DNA from: Helianthus annuus
Lineage: Eukaryota > Streptophyta > Magnoliopsida > Asterales > Asteraceae
Direction of reading: 5' to 3'
Assembly (NCBI RefSeq): GCF_002127325.2
Contig: NC_035439.2
Coordinates: forward strand, 137,703,901-137,767,900
DNA length: 64,000 bases
Part shown: positions 35,067 through 47,261 of the stretch, piece after piece
Position numbering within the stretch: the first letter of the stretch is position 1
Layout of the letters: every line of letters starts with the position of its first letter
Notes under the pieces: model-generated
What the model was told of the DNA's origin: nothing
The model's input: the letters and a program-made list of their open reading frames with translations, nothing else
Databases searched by the model: none
Made by a program: the position numbers and the translations under genes

Positions 35067-38000
35067 TGTAACACCTCGAATTTTTGTGTCCAATAATGTG
35101 TTAACACGTGTCATTTGTTTACACGTGGCATCTATAATAAATAAAGGACTAATTTTGACAAACCTTGAAAGTATATAAATTCGAGGGTTATAAATGTCAA
35201 CAAGGGTAAATATACTGTATAGTATCCCTAAATAATGCTTAAACCTTCAAACGAATAAATTATAGATCGTACAAAAATAAAACGCGGAAGAAAGTGAGAG
35301 ATTACAAACTACAGGGGTTAACTATGTCAACATGTTTAATAATACCTCTGAGTGACCCTTTAACGTTCCCAAGACTTTGTAACGGTATTATACCCTCACT
35401 AAAATAACATATATGAATTTCGCGAAGTTTCAATATGAAACAAGAAAGTTACGATCGAATTCGTAGAAGAAGGGTTAAAAGCGTCAACAGTGAAAGTTAA
35501 GGCTTTCCAATATAATTAATAAATAAACCGGGGACTTAATAATGCGGGTGATTAACACGAGGCCCCTATCGGTAAATAACCGAGGGCCAAACCGCAAAGT
35601 TACCCCTTCAAATCCGAAAGGTCAGGCAAATCATTACGAAAGATTTCGTTATTAATGGCCCGATTCTGTAATCATTGTAAAAGATTTGAAAAATCCAGAA
35701 AATATAACCTCACGCGACCCGCGTAAGGTTTAAACATAAGTTGAGGCGGGCCGCGAGCCTCCTCTATTACGCGTCTGATTTTCTGATCCCAGGCGACCCG
35801 CGTAAGAGTTGCATGGAATATCCATGCGGGTCGCGTAAAGTGCCCAGATGCAGAAAGTTGATGTTTTCTTGACTTTTGAGCTCTTGAACGATCATTTGAT
35901 CAATTATGGCAGCATGGGTGCCCCCTACACGACCCATACCCCTTAGGGACACCTGCCCATGATCCATGATCAGTTATAGCATGTTGTGTAATGATCTTGA
36001 GGGTCTTGTGTGACTATAAATAGGCCTCTTTGGCTCATAACATTCACACACTCAAAAACACTTCTACTAATCATCCCTCAAGCTCTCAAGACTTCTCTGA
36101 AGCTCCATAAGCAAGAACACAACCTCTGTAAGTGATCTAACCCTTTGTGGTGTCACATTTCCTTAGTTATGACCCATAAACGCAACCGTCGTAACAAACG
36201 ATTGTCATTGCAATATCTTGCAAATGGTTCAGTCTTATGACGAATCAAAAATGGTTATGAGTTGGTATTTATGTGGGTAATAAACCTCTAAAATGGTTCC
36301 CCCTGATCACCACTCTAACTATGTCAAATGTCGAGTCAAACGTGCGGTTAAAAAGTCAACAGAAAGCTATTTTAGCGATTTATGCATAATCTGTAATGTA
36401 TATGTTATGAAACCTGTTTTGACAATCATAAAACATGATAATAAGTATATAAACTTGTTTGCGCTCGTTTGAATCGATCATTTGCTATATAGAACCGGTT
36501 CGGAGCCGAAAGTCGCAAAAGTTTGACTTTTGCTTTGACTTCAGTTCTGACCCGTTTTAGTGAGGTATAAATATACCTTAGGACTCTCTTAGGACCAGTT
36601 CACATGTTGGTATATGCCTCTGTGGTCGGTTCATGAGTTATCCGAGTCTTTTACGTATTTCCGTCATTCGCCTAAAAGTTGACCGTAACGGCCTTTTAAA
36701 ATTAAAACGAGTATTTCGGACACGTGAACGGACCAAAACCTTGCTTATTAAATTATAAGCATGTCCCTGAAGTTTCACGTCAATCCGAGGCCTAGAATGA
36801 GAGTTATGCTAAAAGGCGCACTTTTAAGAAAGTTTTGTAATTAACGGCGCAATTAGCATAACGCCCATCTAACCCAAGTTTTCGTCACCAAAACTTTTAC
36901 CCACTGTGGTAAAATAATATTTTGGGAATTTTAAAGATTTTTAATAATTTTTACCTTGCTCATAACCTGCGGTTATGGCTACGGTTCGGTTAATACCGAA
37001 TATGCCCTTTTTGTCCAAAACGGGAGTTCTACAAGGTCTTTTGACCCGATTCCAGTTGCCACTGGTTTTAAATAATAAATAAAGTATTTTAAACTTTATA
37101 AACTGTTCGGGAAACTCAGATTTCCTGTAGAACCCGAAAAGCTCTTTAAAAGTCTTTAAAATGACCGAAAAGCCCCTACGGGGCATAATATTAACTTAAA
37201 CTCGTTACGGGCATTACGGAAGGTATCCTACTGATACCAAAATACTTTTAAGGCATATTGACTTAGGAAATAAGCGTACGACTCTTATGGTTAACCGTTT
37301 CGCCTATTTGCGCACACGGTACGGCTCACGGAACTAGTTTTCGTGCAATAGCCGATACGGGTCAAATTATACTATTTGAACCCCAAAATCCAGAGTATGA
37401 ACCATTGACCCATATAAAAACAAGTCTCTGAACTTGTTGGGTCCAAATCATACTCCATTCTCGGTTTTCGCCTTTTCGTGCGAATTAACCAAATCTATAT
37501 ATCGGAATCAACCGGTTTAAGCTACGGCTAATACAAGGACCGTTAGGATTCTAAGAGGTTAATTAAAACCTTCGTTCCAGATTAGGAGCCCCAGTAAAAG
37601 CTATCGGTGACTTGATCTTAATTAAGGATTTATACTTGCAAAGGTAAATACTTTTGACTTATTTCCCCTATATGGGCTTGGGTTACGGTATACTAATACC
37701 GCTTGATTGAGCATTATATACTTCCATCGCTTAGGTGGTTAATTGATTAAATATGATTGGCTCATTTAAACAGTTTTGTTGCTTATAAGCCTTTGGGGGG
37801 TTTAATGACCGTTGTCCCGGATATCCTCGGCATCATTTTACGAAATGGCCACGACCATCGACATCCCGGTGTAGGCGTACACCCGGTATAAAGTGTCGAC
37901 ATTAAAACTAAAAGACGTAGCCGTTGGTTTCTGTACTACGGTTTTACGCAAACGTGGTGTGTCTATAAATCTTTAACCCGGCACGACCCGGGCTACTGAA

Positions 38001-38462
38001 CGCATAAAAGAACATGTAAAACGTTCACAAGATCATTATGAATTTTCCCAAGTTATAAAAGAGTTTGTGCCTTGTGCATTCAAATCAATTTTAATAAACA
38101 TTTTCAAATGTGTCAGTTGAATGTATTTACCAGTGTAAACTGACGTATTTTCCCCAAAAAGATTAAGTGCAGGTACCTAAACGTAATTGGCTGGTATTAG
38201 CTCCCTAGCGTCGGGATAAGCCTCGCAAGCTTGATTGCAGTATCTAATGGAACAATACTTTATCTGTATTTACGATCCACTGTGGATATTCAACTTCTGT
38301 AATACATTTTGATATTACAATCAGAGGTTGAAATTATATATTTAAATTATGCTTCCGCTGTGCATTATATAATTGTGTGGTTTGACTATATTGTTGCCAA
38401 CATCGTCACGGTAATCCCCCACCGGGCCCACCGGTGAGACACGTGGAAATCGGGGTGTGACA
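35067..38462 (+). mobile_element. Related Gypsy solo LTR inserted into Gypsy-1 gag-pol
   Basis: 3,396 bp, starting TGTAACACCTCGAA and ending cggggtgtgaca, with an exact CGGGG duplication. It is a diverged relative of the Gypsy-1 LTR, in the opposite transcriptional direction to its host. It has a TATA box (actataaata, about 36013) and a GC-rich repeat cluster at about 35707-35840 built on gcgacccgcgtaag instead of the ccgtaag palindromes of Gypsy-1. No internal region or second LTR is present, so it arose by LTR-LTR recombination. Confidence 0.93.
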
Positions 38463-40085
38463 CGGGGTCTTTAGCACAATTTGTTTTCTATTGCAGACTA
38501 TCTGGGCCTGGTTGTGCGCTAACCAGTCCATGCCCAGAACGATGTCAAAACCAGCTAGATTAAAGGGAAGTAGAGATAGAGGAAAATAATGGTTCTTAAT
38601 GGATATCATACATCCCTCTAATATAGTGGAGACGGTTTCTACAGTGCCGTCTGCTAGCTCTACTTCGTATTTCACATTTAGGGTTTTGATAGGCATGTTC
38701 AACAGTTTGCAAAATTTTTGGTCTACGAAGGATTTGTCAGCGCCTGAATCGAAAAGTACTCTTGCAAATATATTATTCACGAGAAAAGTACCTGTGATTA
38801 CGTTGTCGTCTTGCAGGGCTTCCTTCACATCCATTTTGAAGACTCTAGCGTTATTCTTTTTGGTTTCTTCAGTCTTCTTGGCGAACTTGGGGCAGTTGCT
38901 TCTGATGTGCTCCTTCTCACTACAGTTGTAGCAGGTTGCGTCTTTAATCTTCTTACAGTCCACAGTCTTGTGGTCTTTGGACTTGCACAGTCCACAAGTA
39001 TGCGTCTTTGACTGGGACTGTGAGTTCGGTCCAAACCTGCACTTCCCAAAGTGGAATTTTTGGCAGTTTTTGCATTTGGGCTTCTCTCCGGTTTGTTGCC
39101 CATCTTTTCTCGCCTCCGTTCCTCTCTTGCCATCACCGTTCCCGCGGTGCTTCTTTCCCGACCTCCGCGAGGTATCATCCTCACGCTTCCTCTTTTCGGC
39201 CTCCTTGTTCCTCTGCGATCTTAGTCGGACCGCGTCCATTGTGAGGGACGAAGAGAGGTCAGTCACAGACCTGAAGGTCGTTGGCCGAGAGGCCTTCACA
39301 CTAGCCTTTATCGCGGGTTCTAACCCCCCGATAAAACGAGCAATCCTCCTTGGTTCCGGGGTGACTAGATATGGAACCAAGCGAGACATCGTATTGAAGC
39401 TCGTCAAATAGGCCTGGCAGTCCAGATTTGTCATCACCAATGACACAAAATCGGACTCTATCTTCTCCACCTCATGCTGAGGGCAGTAATTTTCTTTGAT
39501 GAGAGAAACGAATTCCTCCCACGTCATGCTGTAAAGCACAGCTTTTCCCGAGGCCTGAACCAGCGCCCTCCACCAAGCTAGGGCCTCGCCCTTAAACGAC
39601 TGCGACACAAACTTCACTACATCCCTTTCAGCGCAGCCACTGATGTCCACCACTGTGTCCATCTCATCCAACCATGTCATACATTCGACAGCACCCTTTT
39701 CCCCTGTAAAGTCTCGGGGTTTACAAGATACGAAGTACTTGTATGTGCAGCCCCTGGCACGGGAAGCGTCAGTATACTCCCTTTCGCGACGAACACTATT
39801 TTCATTTGACGAGTGATTGTCGTCGTCCTTTTTGGGCTTGGACGAGTGGTTATCGTCGTCCTTCTTGGGTTTGGATAGTGGTTTGCTGTGGGTTTTTGAG
39901 TGTGTCTTTGGTTTTGATGGTGGTTTGGAAACTGTTCTGCTTCGAGATTCTGTATATTGTCGATCTAGAGCTGCTTGCACAGCGTTGTCGACAAGAGCCT
40001 TGAGTTGAGCGCCCGTTAAATTTATTTGGGCATTATCATAATCATCTTCATTTGTATGACTACTTCCTCCATTTGGATTCGCCAT
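38463..40085 (-). CDS. Gypsy-1 gag and protease (5' part of gag-pol)
   Basis: The frame opens at ATG 40085 and runs to the solo LTR insertion. A basic, Lys/Ser-rich segment (about residues 45-100) is followed by the retrotransposon gag domain (CKPRDFTGEKGAVECMTWLD, GEALAWWRAL). Then come a basic linker, Cys/His knuckles (CGLCKSKDHKTVDC and CYNCSEKEHIRSNC) and a retropepsin active site (VLFDSGADKSFV) with FDIVLGMDWL as the C-terminal protease motif. Past 38463 the open frame continues 20-odd codons into LTR sequence and is not genuine there. Without the solo LTR it is in frame with pol at 35061, so the original element had one gag-pol polyprotein. Confidence 0.92.
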
Positions 40086-40991
40086 AGTAGTTTGTATCTG
40101 CTGCAGAAGATAATGAAAATTTTATTTAGGAGTTTATCATTGAATTGTCTTTTATGGCAATTCATTAACCATGGTGACGAATACCATATCCGGTTAATTT
40201 GTTACTCACTTTACATTTAGGATTTGAACACACTTATCCTAATCACAATTAATATTGCTAGCGGCATAAAAGCCTAGTCACGAGGACGTTATTATAATAT
40301 TAGCCGAGATTACAGAGAATCAAGGTATGAAGGTTTGAACCGTAGTCCTTTTACTCCTTCTGACAGGGAGTCCTAAACCACCACTGTCCTTTGCCTTATT
40401 ATGACAATATGTGTGGCCCGTAGGCACTACATCGCTTATGGATGTTTTAACAAGTGATCATCTTTATTGATGATTTAACCCATGATTTATTATATCATTA
40501 ATTTGGGCTTTGGAATCCTTTAAGGATTCTTGTATAAGAATGGCGTGTGTAATTTTAACGAATCACATCTGCCATGATTGTTAACGTGCTTACAGAGGTT
40601 AACAGGGGATTTGAATCTTTTAATCAGGTCTTACCATCTTGGCCGGATCTTAAAAGACACCTGGCTAGGTTTCACTCTGAAGATTCTTTATTTAGGCAGA
40701 TCAAATTAAAAAGGAATGGTTTTGATTTATTTCATATATAGTAATAACAATCATGAAATTCATAATATAACATTCCAAAATTTTAATACGATTACACACC
40801 GCCCTAAACGGGACTTTTAAACAGTACACACCTACATAGAGGTTAAAATAAGAGATAAGTCCACGCAGGGACCATGCAAGATAAGTGTCCACGCAGGGAC
40901 TAAAGATAAGTCCACGTAGGGACCGAAATACGATAAACGTCCATGCAGGGACTTATTTAAAATGAACATTACATTAGAACATACATAAAGA
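40086..40991 (-). other. Gypsy-1 leader between the extra ORF and gag
   Basis: About 900 bp without a supported frame. It contains four copies of a gtccacgcagggac motif (40859-40952). Confidence 0.6.
40859..40952. repeat. Four copies of GTCC-acgcag-GGAC
   Basis: Copies at 40859-40872, 40887-40900, 40910-40923 and 40939-40952. Each has self-complementary arms (GTCC/GGAC) around a 6-base loop. They lie directly after the extra ORF in the direction of transcription. Confidence 0.85.
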
Positions 40992-42200
40992 CTAATGGTC
41001 ACGTTTCTTCTTCTTGCCCTTCAGTAGGTTTGCTAAGCCCTTGAGGAATCCTCGGTGGCTCTTACGTTCTTCCTCGAATTCTCTCTCCACACGGCTCAAA
41101 CGGTGGAGTATTTCTTCTTGTTCGGGAGGAGAGAAACGTGGTTGTGGCGCCTGTTGCGGAACTGGAGGTCTGGGAGGTGCTGGGTACCCATGAGCTGAGT
41201 AGTCCGGTACTCCCATGTTCCCATGAGCTCCGTCGGGATAGCGTGCATTATACCTAGACGCTACCACATATGGGTCGCGCTCATAGTTGTAGTTGTAATG
41301 TGCTTGTGATGACGGTTCGAACGGGTTGTAAGCCGTTGGACCCGTGTACGCAGGTATTGGGTGGTCATACCCAAATGGTGGCGAAGTTGGTGCAGCTGGT
41401 GCGGAGTTCGCCTCCTGTACAGGACTTGAAGGTCCTTCTTCTTGTAGTGGCGGGTAGTGGCTACTACTAGAGTGTCGAGGGGTGCTGAAGTGAAATTCCC
41501 CTCCTCGTGTGGACATACGAGCATTTGTCCTCCTACGCCTTGGCGGATCAGGCATTACTGGCTGTACCGGTGGCGGAGGTGGTGGCGTAACTGCCACGAA
41601 ATGTGGATCCTCGGAGGGATCTCGCGGATGTTGCGGCTGTTATGATGTCTGTGGCGTGTGGTACCACTCGTGTTGATTAAACAACGCCATGAAGCTATCT
41701 GGTCCCTGATAGGGTGTACCATGAAAGGATGACCCATCAGATATTTCTATTGGATGTGTGGGCGTACCACGAGCAGGTTCTGTCGGATCAGTATCCTCGT
41801 CCATATGATCTTCGGAGAAGTGATCTTGTGGCCCTAATGGAACAAAGCCTGAAGGTTCCTGGATGTAGTCAGCTGGATTAAACTGACCTCTGAAGTATGG
41901 AGTAGGGTCGTCAAAATTTCGGTGTGATACCGAACGCTGTAGAGGTATGAAGGAGGGTTGCGGGTTGTTGGGGTCATTCTCGGAATTTGGCCCGAATGAG
42001 TGCCGGTATGATGGCGTTGAGCTATGCGAGGTGGAATGCCTCGCAGGTTCATAAAGGTCTCTTCGCCTTTGCGGTTCTTCACTCCTTGTGGTCGAAGGAG
42101 CTCGCGTATTAGAGGGTCCGGCTTCGTGATCGTGATGAGTAACGATCTCTCCTCTGCCTCTTCTTCCCCTTCCTCTTCCTCGGAATATCACTGGCGGCAT
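40992..42200 (-). CDS. Extra ORF upstream of gag in Gypsy-1 (Pro/Arg-rich, one in-frame stop)
   Basis: From ATG 42200 a frame of 186 codons ends at TAA 41640-41642 and stays open in the same frame for a further 216 codons to 40992. The original product was probably one protein of about 402 residues. The N-terminus is a short RG repeat (FRGRGRGRRGRGE), then Ser/Pro/His-rich disordered sequence, a Pro-rich stretch (PPPPPPVQP) with PRRRRTN, a Tyr/Pro-rich middle, and a C-terminal heptad-like helix (EEILHRLSRVEREFEEER) ending in a very basic tail (LLKGKKKKRDH). It lies in sense between PBS and gag. It is unlike gag, env or any retroviral domain I recognise. RG and Lys-rich ends suggest RNA or chromatin binding, which is speculation. 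Confidence 0.75.
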
Positions 42201-42359
42201 ATTTCCTGTTTTTTTTTAAACTTTAAATACCATAATAAAAGGAAAAGACAAATTTTGGAATAACAATTCGAATTTGTCTTATGTTCTTGTCTAGACTCAA
42301 GTATGTGCAATTGTGTCACTGAGATTAAACACATTAGGATAGTGTTTAATTCACTCAAT

Positions 42360-42376
42360 GTTGGCTCTGATACCAA
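42360..42376 (-). other. Gypsy-1 primer-binding site (tRNA-iMet)
   Basis: In the minus direction TGGTATCAGAGCCAAC follows the right-hand LTR after two to three bases, which fixes this LTR as the 5' LTR. Confidence 0.93.
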
Positions 42377-42378
42377 CC

Positions 42379-45300
42379 TGTCACACCCCGATTTCCACGT
42401 GTTTCACCGGTGGGCCCGGTGGGGGATTATCGTGACGTAGTTGGCAACAATACAGTCAAACCACAATATATAAATGCACAGCGGAAGCATAAAGATAAAT
42501 ATAATTCAACCATTTACTGTAATATCCAATGTATCACAAGTAGTTGAATAGTATCCACAGGAAGGATCAAAATAAATAAAAATGTTGTTCAACAGATAAG
42601 ACATCAAGCTTGCGAGACTTCTTAAGATGCTAAGGAGCTAATGCCAGCCGATTATGTGTAGTACCTGCACTTAATCTTTTTGGGAAAAATACGTCAGTTT
42701 ACACTGGTAAATACATTCAACCGACACTTTTGAAAAATGTTTATTAAAATTGATATGAATGCACGAGGCACAAATTCTTTTATAACTTGGGAGAATTATT
42801 TAAAATTATAATCTTGTGAACGAATTACATGTTCCTTCTATGCGTTCAGTAGCCCGGATCCTGTCCGGGTTAAAGATCAATAGACACACCACATTTGCGT
42901 AAAACCGAGGCGGGTAAACCATCGGCTACGTCTTTTAATAGTATAGATATCAACCGGGTGTACGCCTACACCCGGGTGTCGAGGTCGTGGCCATTTCGTA
43001 AAATGATGCCAAGGATATCCGGGACATGGTCATTAACCACCCAAAGGCTTTTAAGTAACAAGACTGTTTAAATGAGCCGATCAAATTATTCAATTAACCA
43101 CCTAAGCGATGGAAGATTTGATGCTCAATCAAGCGGTATTTTATATACCGTAACCCAAGCCCGTATAAGGGAAAATAAGTTAAAAGTATTTACCTTTGCA
43201 AGTTTTGTCCTTAATCAGTTAAATCACAGGTATCTTTTACTGGGGCTCCTATTCTGGAACGAAGGTTTTAAAATAACCTATTAGAATCTTACGGGTCTTT
43301 ATATTAGCCGTAGCCTAAACCGGTTAGTTTCGAGGGATAGATACGGTTTAATCGCGTGAAAGGCGAAAACCTAGAATGGAATGTGATTCTGACCCAACAA
43401 GTTCGGAGACTTGTTTTATATGGGTTCAATATTCACACTCTGGATTTTGGGGTCAAAATGATATGGTTTGACCCGTATCGGCTAATTTATGTAAACTAGT
43501 TACATAAGCCGAACCGTGCGCGCAATAGGCGCAACGGGTAACCGAAGGAGTCCTACACTGTTTTCCTAAGTCAATATACTTTAAAGAGGTTGTGGTATCA
43601 GTAGGATACCTTCCATAATGCCCGTAACGAGTTTTAGTTCATTATACGCCCCGTAGGGGTTTTCCGGTCATTTTAAAGACTTTTAAAGGGATTTCTGAGT
43701 TCTACAGGAAACCTGAGTTTCCCGATCAGTTTAGTAAGTCTAAAATATCTTATTTATTAATTAAAATCAGTAGCAACTGGAATCGGGTCAAAAGACCTTG
43801 TAGAACTCAAGTTTTGGCCGAAAAGGGCATATTCGGTATTTACCGAACCGTAGCCATAACCGCAGGTTATGAGCAGGTTAAAATTAATTAAAAATCTTTA
43901 AAAATCCCAAAATATTATTTTACTACAGTGGGTAAAAGTTTTGGTGACGAAATATTGGTTTAGGTAGGCGTTATGCTAATTGCGCCGTTTATTACAAAAG
44001 TTTCTTATAAATGCGCTATTTAGCATAACTCCCATTCTAGACCTCGGATTGGCGTGAAACCTTAGGGACATGCTTAGAATTTAGTAAGCAAGGTTATGGT
44101 CCCTTCACGTGTCCGAAATACTCGTTTTATTTTAAAAAGGGCGTTACGGTCAACTTTTAAGTAATTAACGGAAATGCGTAAAAGACTCGGACAAACAACG
44201 AACCGGTCGCAGAGGGTGATACCATCACGTGACCTGGTCCTAAGAGAGTCCTAAGGCATATCTACATTGCACTAAAACGGGTCAGAACTGTAGTCAAAGC
44301 AAAAGTCAAACTTTTGCGACTTTTGGTTCCGAACCGGGTCAATATAGCAAATGGCCGAATCAAACGAGTTTAGACAAGTTTATATACTTAATATCATGTT
44401 TTATGAGTGTTTAAACAGGTTTCATATCATCTACATTACAGATTATGCAAGAATCGCAAAAATGACTTTCTGTTGACTTTTTAAGCATTCGTTTGACTCG
44501 ACATTTGAACTAGTTAGAGTGGTGATCAGAGGGAACCCTTTTAGAGGTCTATTACCCACATAAACACCAACACATAACTACCTTTGATTCGACATAAGAC
44601 TGAGCCATTAAGGATTTATCTTGAAGTCAAACCGTAGTTACGACGGTTTGATTTTTAGCTATATTACTAAGTAAAACTAAACCACAAAGGATTTAAACGA
44701 CTTACAGAAGCTTGAACACGAAATAGGATGCTAGAATAAAGCTTGGAAGCTCCAGAGATGATCAAGAGAATGTGTTTGAAGTGTGGTGAAACTTATGCAT
44801 ACAATGGGTCTATTTATAGTGTACAACTTGCCTCTTGATCATTACAACACACTAAACAAATGAGTATGGATGATGGGCAGGTGTCACTAGGTGCTATGGG
44901 TCGAGTAAGGGGCGCCCATACTTCTGGAAAACCCATTCCTACATGTTTTACCGCTTTAAACAGCCAACAGCCAACTTTCTGTCGCTGGGCATCGCTTACG
45001 GACCGTATGGCTTAGGCCTTGCGGTCCGTAAGCCTGGGGCGGAAACCAGCTTACCCTTTCACCCCCTTACGGTCCGTAAGGCAGACCCCTTGCGGTCCGT
45101 AAGGGTTTGTTTTTAAATCTTTTTGAAATGATTACTAAATCTTAGTAATTAATAACGAATCTTTGGTAATTAATAACCTGACCTTTCGGGTTTGATGGGG
45201 TAACTTTGCGATATGGCCCTCGATTATTTACAACTAAGGGCCTCGTGTTATTTACCCGCATCGTTAAGTCCCCGGTTATCTTGTAAATTATTCGGAAAGT

Positions 45301-45736
45301 CTTAACTCTCATTATTGACGCTTTTAACCCCTCTCGTACGAATTTGATCATAACTTTCTCGTTTTAAAAAGGAACTTCGCGGAATTTATATATTATATTC
45401 TAGTGAGCGTATTTTACTGTTACAAGGCTTTGGGTACGTCAAAGGGTCACTCAGAGGTATAATTAAACATGTTGACACAGTTAACCCCCGCAGCTTGAAA
45501 TCTCTCACTTTCTTCCGCGTTTCGCTTCCGTACGATCCATGATTTATTCGTTTGAAGGTACGAGCATCTTTTAGGGTCATTATACAGTACACTTACTCTT
45601 GTTTGACATTTATAACCCTCGAATTTACATGCTTTCAAGGTTTATCAATATTAGTCCTTTATTAATTATTAAATGCCACGTGGAACTCAAGACACGTGTC
45701 AATACATTATTGGACTCAAAATTTCGAGGTGTTACA
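42379..45736 (-). repeat. Gypsy-1 5' LTR
   Basis: 3,358 bp, nearly identical to 28686-32053. The main length difference is one missing aaatcttttt unit near 45115. A minus-direction TATA box (actataaata) is at about 44811-44820. Confidence 0.95.
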
Positions 45737-45741
45737 TAAAG

Positions 45742-46284
45742 CCCTTGGAGTAAGTTTGTACAACGAAAAACCTATCCTAGAAGATTGGAGATCCCATGAT
45801 CTAGGTTTAATAGGACCACCTAACTGTACGAACTGAGGTCACTGTGGGGGAGTACCTCAACATACAAAGGGAGTTACAAACTTCCTAGTCCATTCCTACT
45901 TAAAATCAGTGATATCAAGAGAGGTTAAGCATTTGGCTTTTAATGATTTGTAAATCACCTATGTTAGAGAGAAGTGGGGTCGCTTCGAATGGAATTGGGG
46001 GCACAATTCCTAGAGCTCTCGCAGAACCAGGATGGTGTTCCATGACCATAACGGACACAACTATGAGGGGTTAGCCAGACCAGGAAGAGTAATGTATGAT
46101 GTGTAATAAGGTCTACATATAAAAGGGTTGGTTCTAGGACATCACGTCTACTAACTGCTAGGAGACTAAGTATATGTCACAAAGGAGGGTTCAAAGGGAA
46201 ACCTACCTATCCTGCATTACTTAACCGCTGAAATCTTATCATGACACATGAGTGTACGGGACGATCTCCATTCATGTGGGGGAT
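45742..46284 (+). other. End of Copia-2 gag-pol and 3' non-coding region
   Basis: Codons CCC TTG GAG and stop TAA (45751-45753) complete the Copia-2 frame after the Gypsy insertion. The remainder is non-coding and ends with a purine tract (tgtgggggat, about 46275-46284) at the 3' LTR. Confidence 0.75.
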
Positions 46285-47261
46285 TGTTGGAAATTTTATA
46301 AATAATATTATATTATCAGTTAATATAATGATTATTTAATAATTAAGCCAAGATGAACGAGAGATCTTGTGCATTAAGTTTGTGTGTTGGAACTATAAAC
46401 ATGTGGGAAATTGAGCTTGTCCCACATAGGTGGAGAGATAAATCTTTTGTGGGTTTATAATTAGAATTCTCTACACGAATGTATTCTTGTGTGACAACTC
46501 ACACCCAGTGGTTGCCAGGAGGATGCGAAGCACCCGACACGCGCACGCGCTCGGGCTCGGGACCAGGACGAAGGCGATGGGCGCAATGTGGCGCACTTTG
46601 CACTTCGCACGCTCGCATCGCCGCAAGCCGCTTGGAGCCACTTTTACTATTTTTTAGATGCGTCTTGGTTCGTGTGGCTTGAGCAAGTGGTCTGGTGACT
46701 GTTTAGATTCCTAATGGTTAAGTTGAATTAGGTTCTCATTGAATTTGAGACTTAATTTTTTATTGAATTATGTATTCAATATGACATTAATTTTATTGAA
46801 TTATGTATTCAATATGACCTTTCATATGGAATTCTAAACAACATTATATACAAGTTGTGTGCTTTGTCTATGAAATACAGAAATATAGAAATTCGTATGG
46901 TTTATAGCACACAGAGAGAATTTCCTAACTTCGCATCCATGAGAACTCTTGTTTCAAGTATTTTTTCAGGTGCTTGGCTATCCCCGGCAGTACGATCTGC
47001 TCAGGCTGTTGTACCCTGGGAAACAGACGGGTTCACCTGGGTGGCCCGGAATCTGTTTTAAGGGAAGCGTGATCTTCACGTGCCTCAGTCACCATCGTTT
47101 TATGTTTTCCTTATTTTGTTTTGTAATATGTTCTTAGTTTAGTTTAAATTTTTTGTATTGTATTTCCTTTCAGTTTGGTTCAGTTCTTCTTCATGTATTG
47201 TAATCAGAATATTGATAAATAAAATTCTTATTTTATTTATTTTGTGAACGATTGTCCTACA
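46285..47261 (+). repeat. Copia-2 3' LTR
   Basis: 977 bp, 35 bp longer than the 5' LTR because of extra GC-rich sequence near 46580-46640, with many scattered substitutions. The TGTAC duplication follows. Confidence 0.92.

Larger units (their letters stand above)
28686..45736 (-). mobile_element. Tekay-like Ty3/gypsy chromovirus element with extra upstream ORF (Gypsy-1)
   Basis: LTRs of 3,368 bp (28686-32053) and 3,358 bp (42379-45736) flank an internal region coded on the minus strand. In that sense the element starts TGTAACACC and ends GGTGTGACA. A primer-binding site adjoins the right LTR, a purine tract adjoins the left LTR, and TAAAG is duplicated. The LTRs differ by scattered substitutions and one 10-bp indel, so the insertion is fairly recent. 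RT and integrase with a C-terminal chromodomain, and very long LTRs, fit the Tekay/Del clade. A related solo LTR interrupts its gag-pol. Confidence 0.95.
23759..47261 (+). mobile_element. Decayed Ty1/copia element (Copia-2) with a Gypsy element inside it
   Basis: LTRs at 23759-24700 and 46285-47261 start TGTTGGAAATTTTA and end GTCCTACA. They are flanked by a perfect TGTAC duplication (23754-23758 and 47262-47266). The LTRs differ by substitutions and by an indel in the GC-rich part (about 24040 versus 46580), so it is much older than Copia-1. The gag-pol frame has five stops and a deletion. The end of gag-pol is split by the Gypsy element at 28686-45736. Confidence 0.93.

Noticed and set aside
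38968..39411. Overlapping open frames antisense to Gypsy-1 gag.
   Set aside because: The gag domain, knuckles and protease on the minus strand explain the region.
46479..47137. Short Arg/Gly-rich and other frames in the Copia-2 LTRs (also near 24389).
   Set aside because: They fall within LTR sequence, differ between the two LTRs and have no coding signature.
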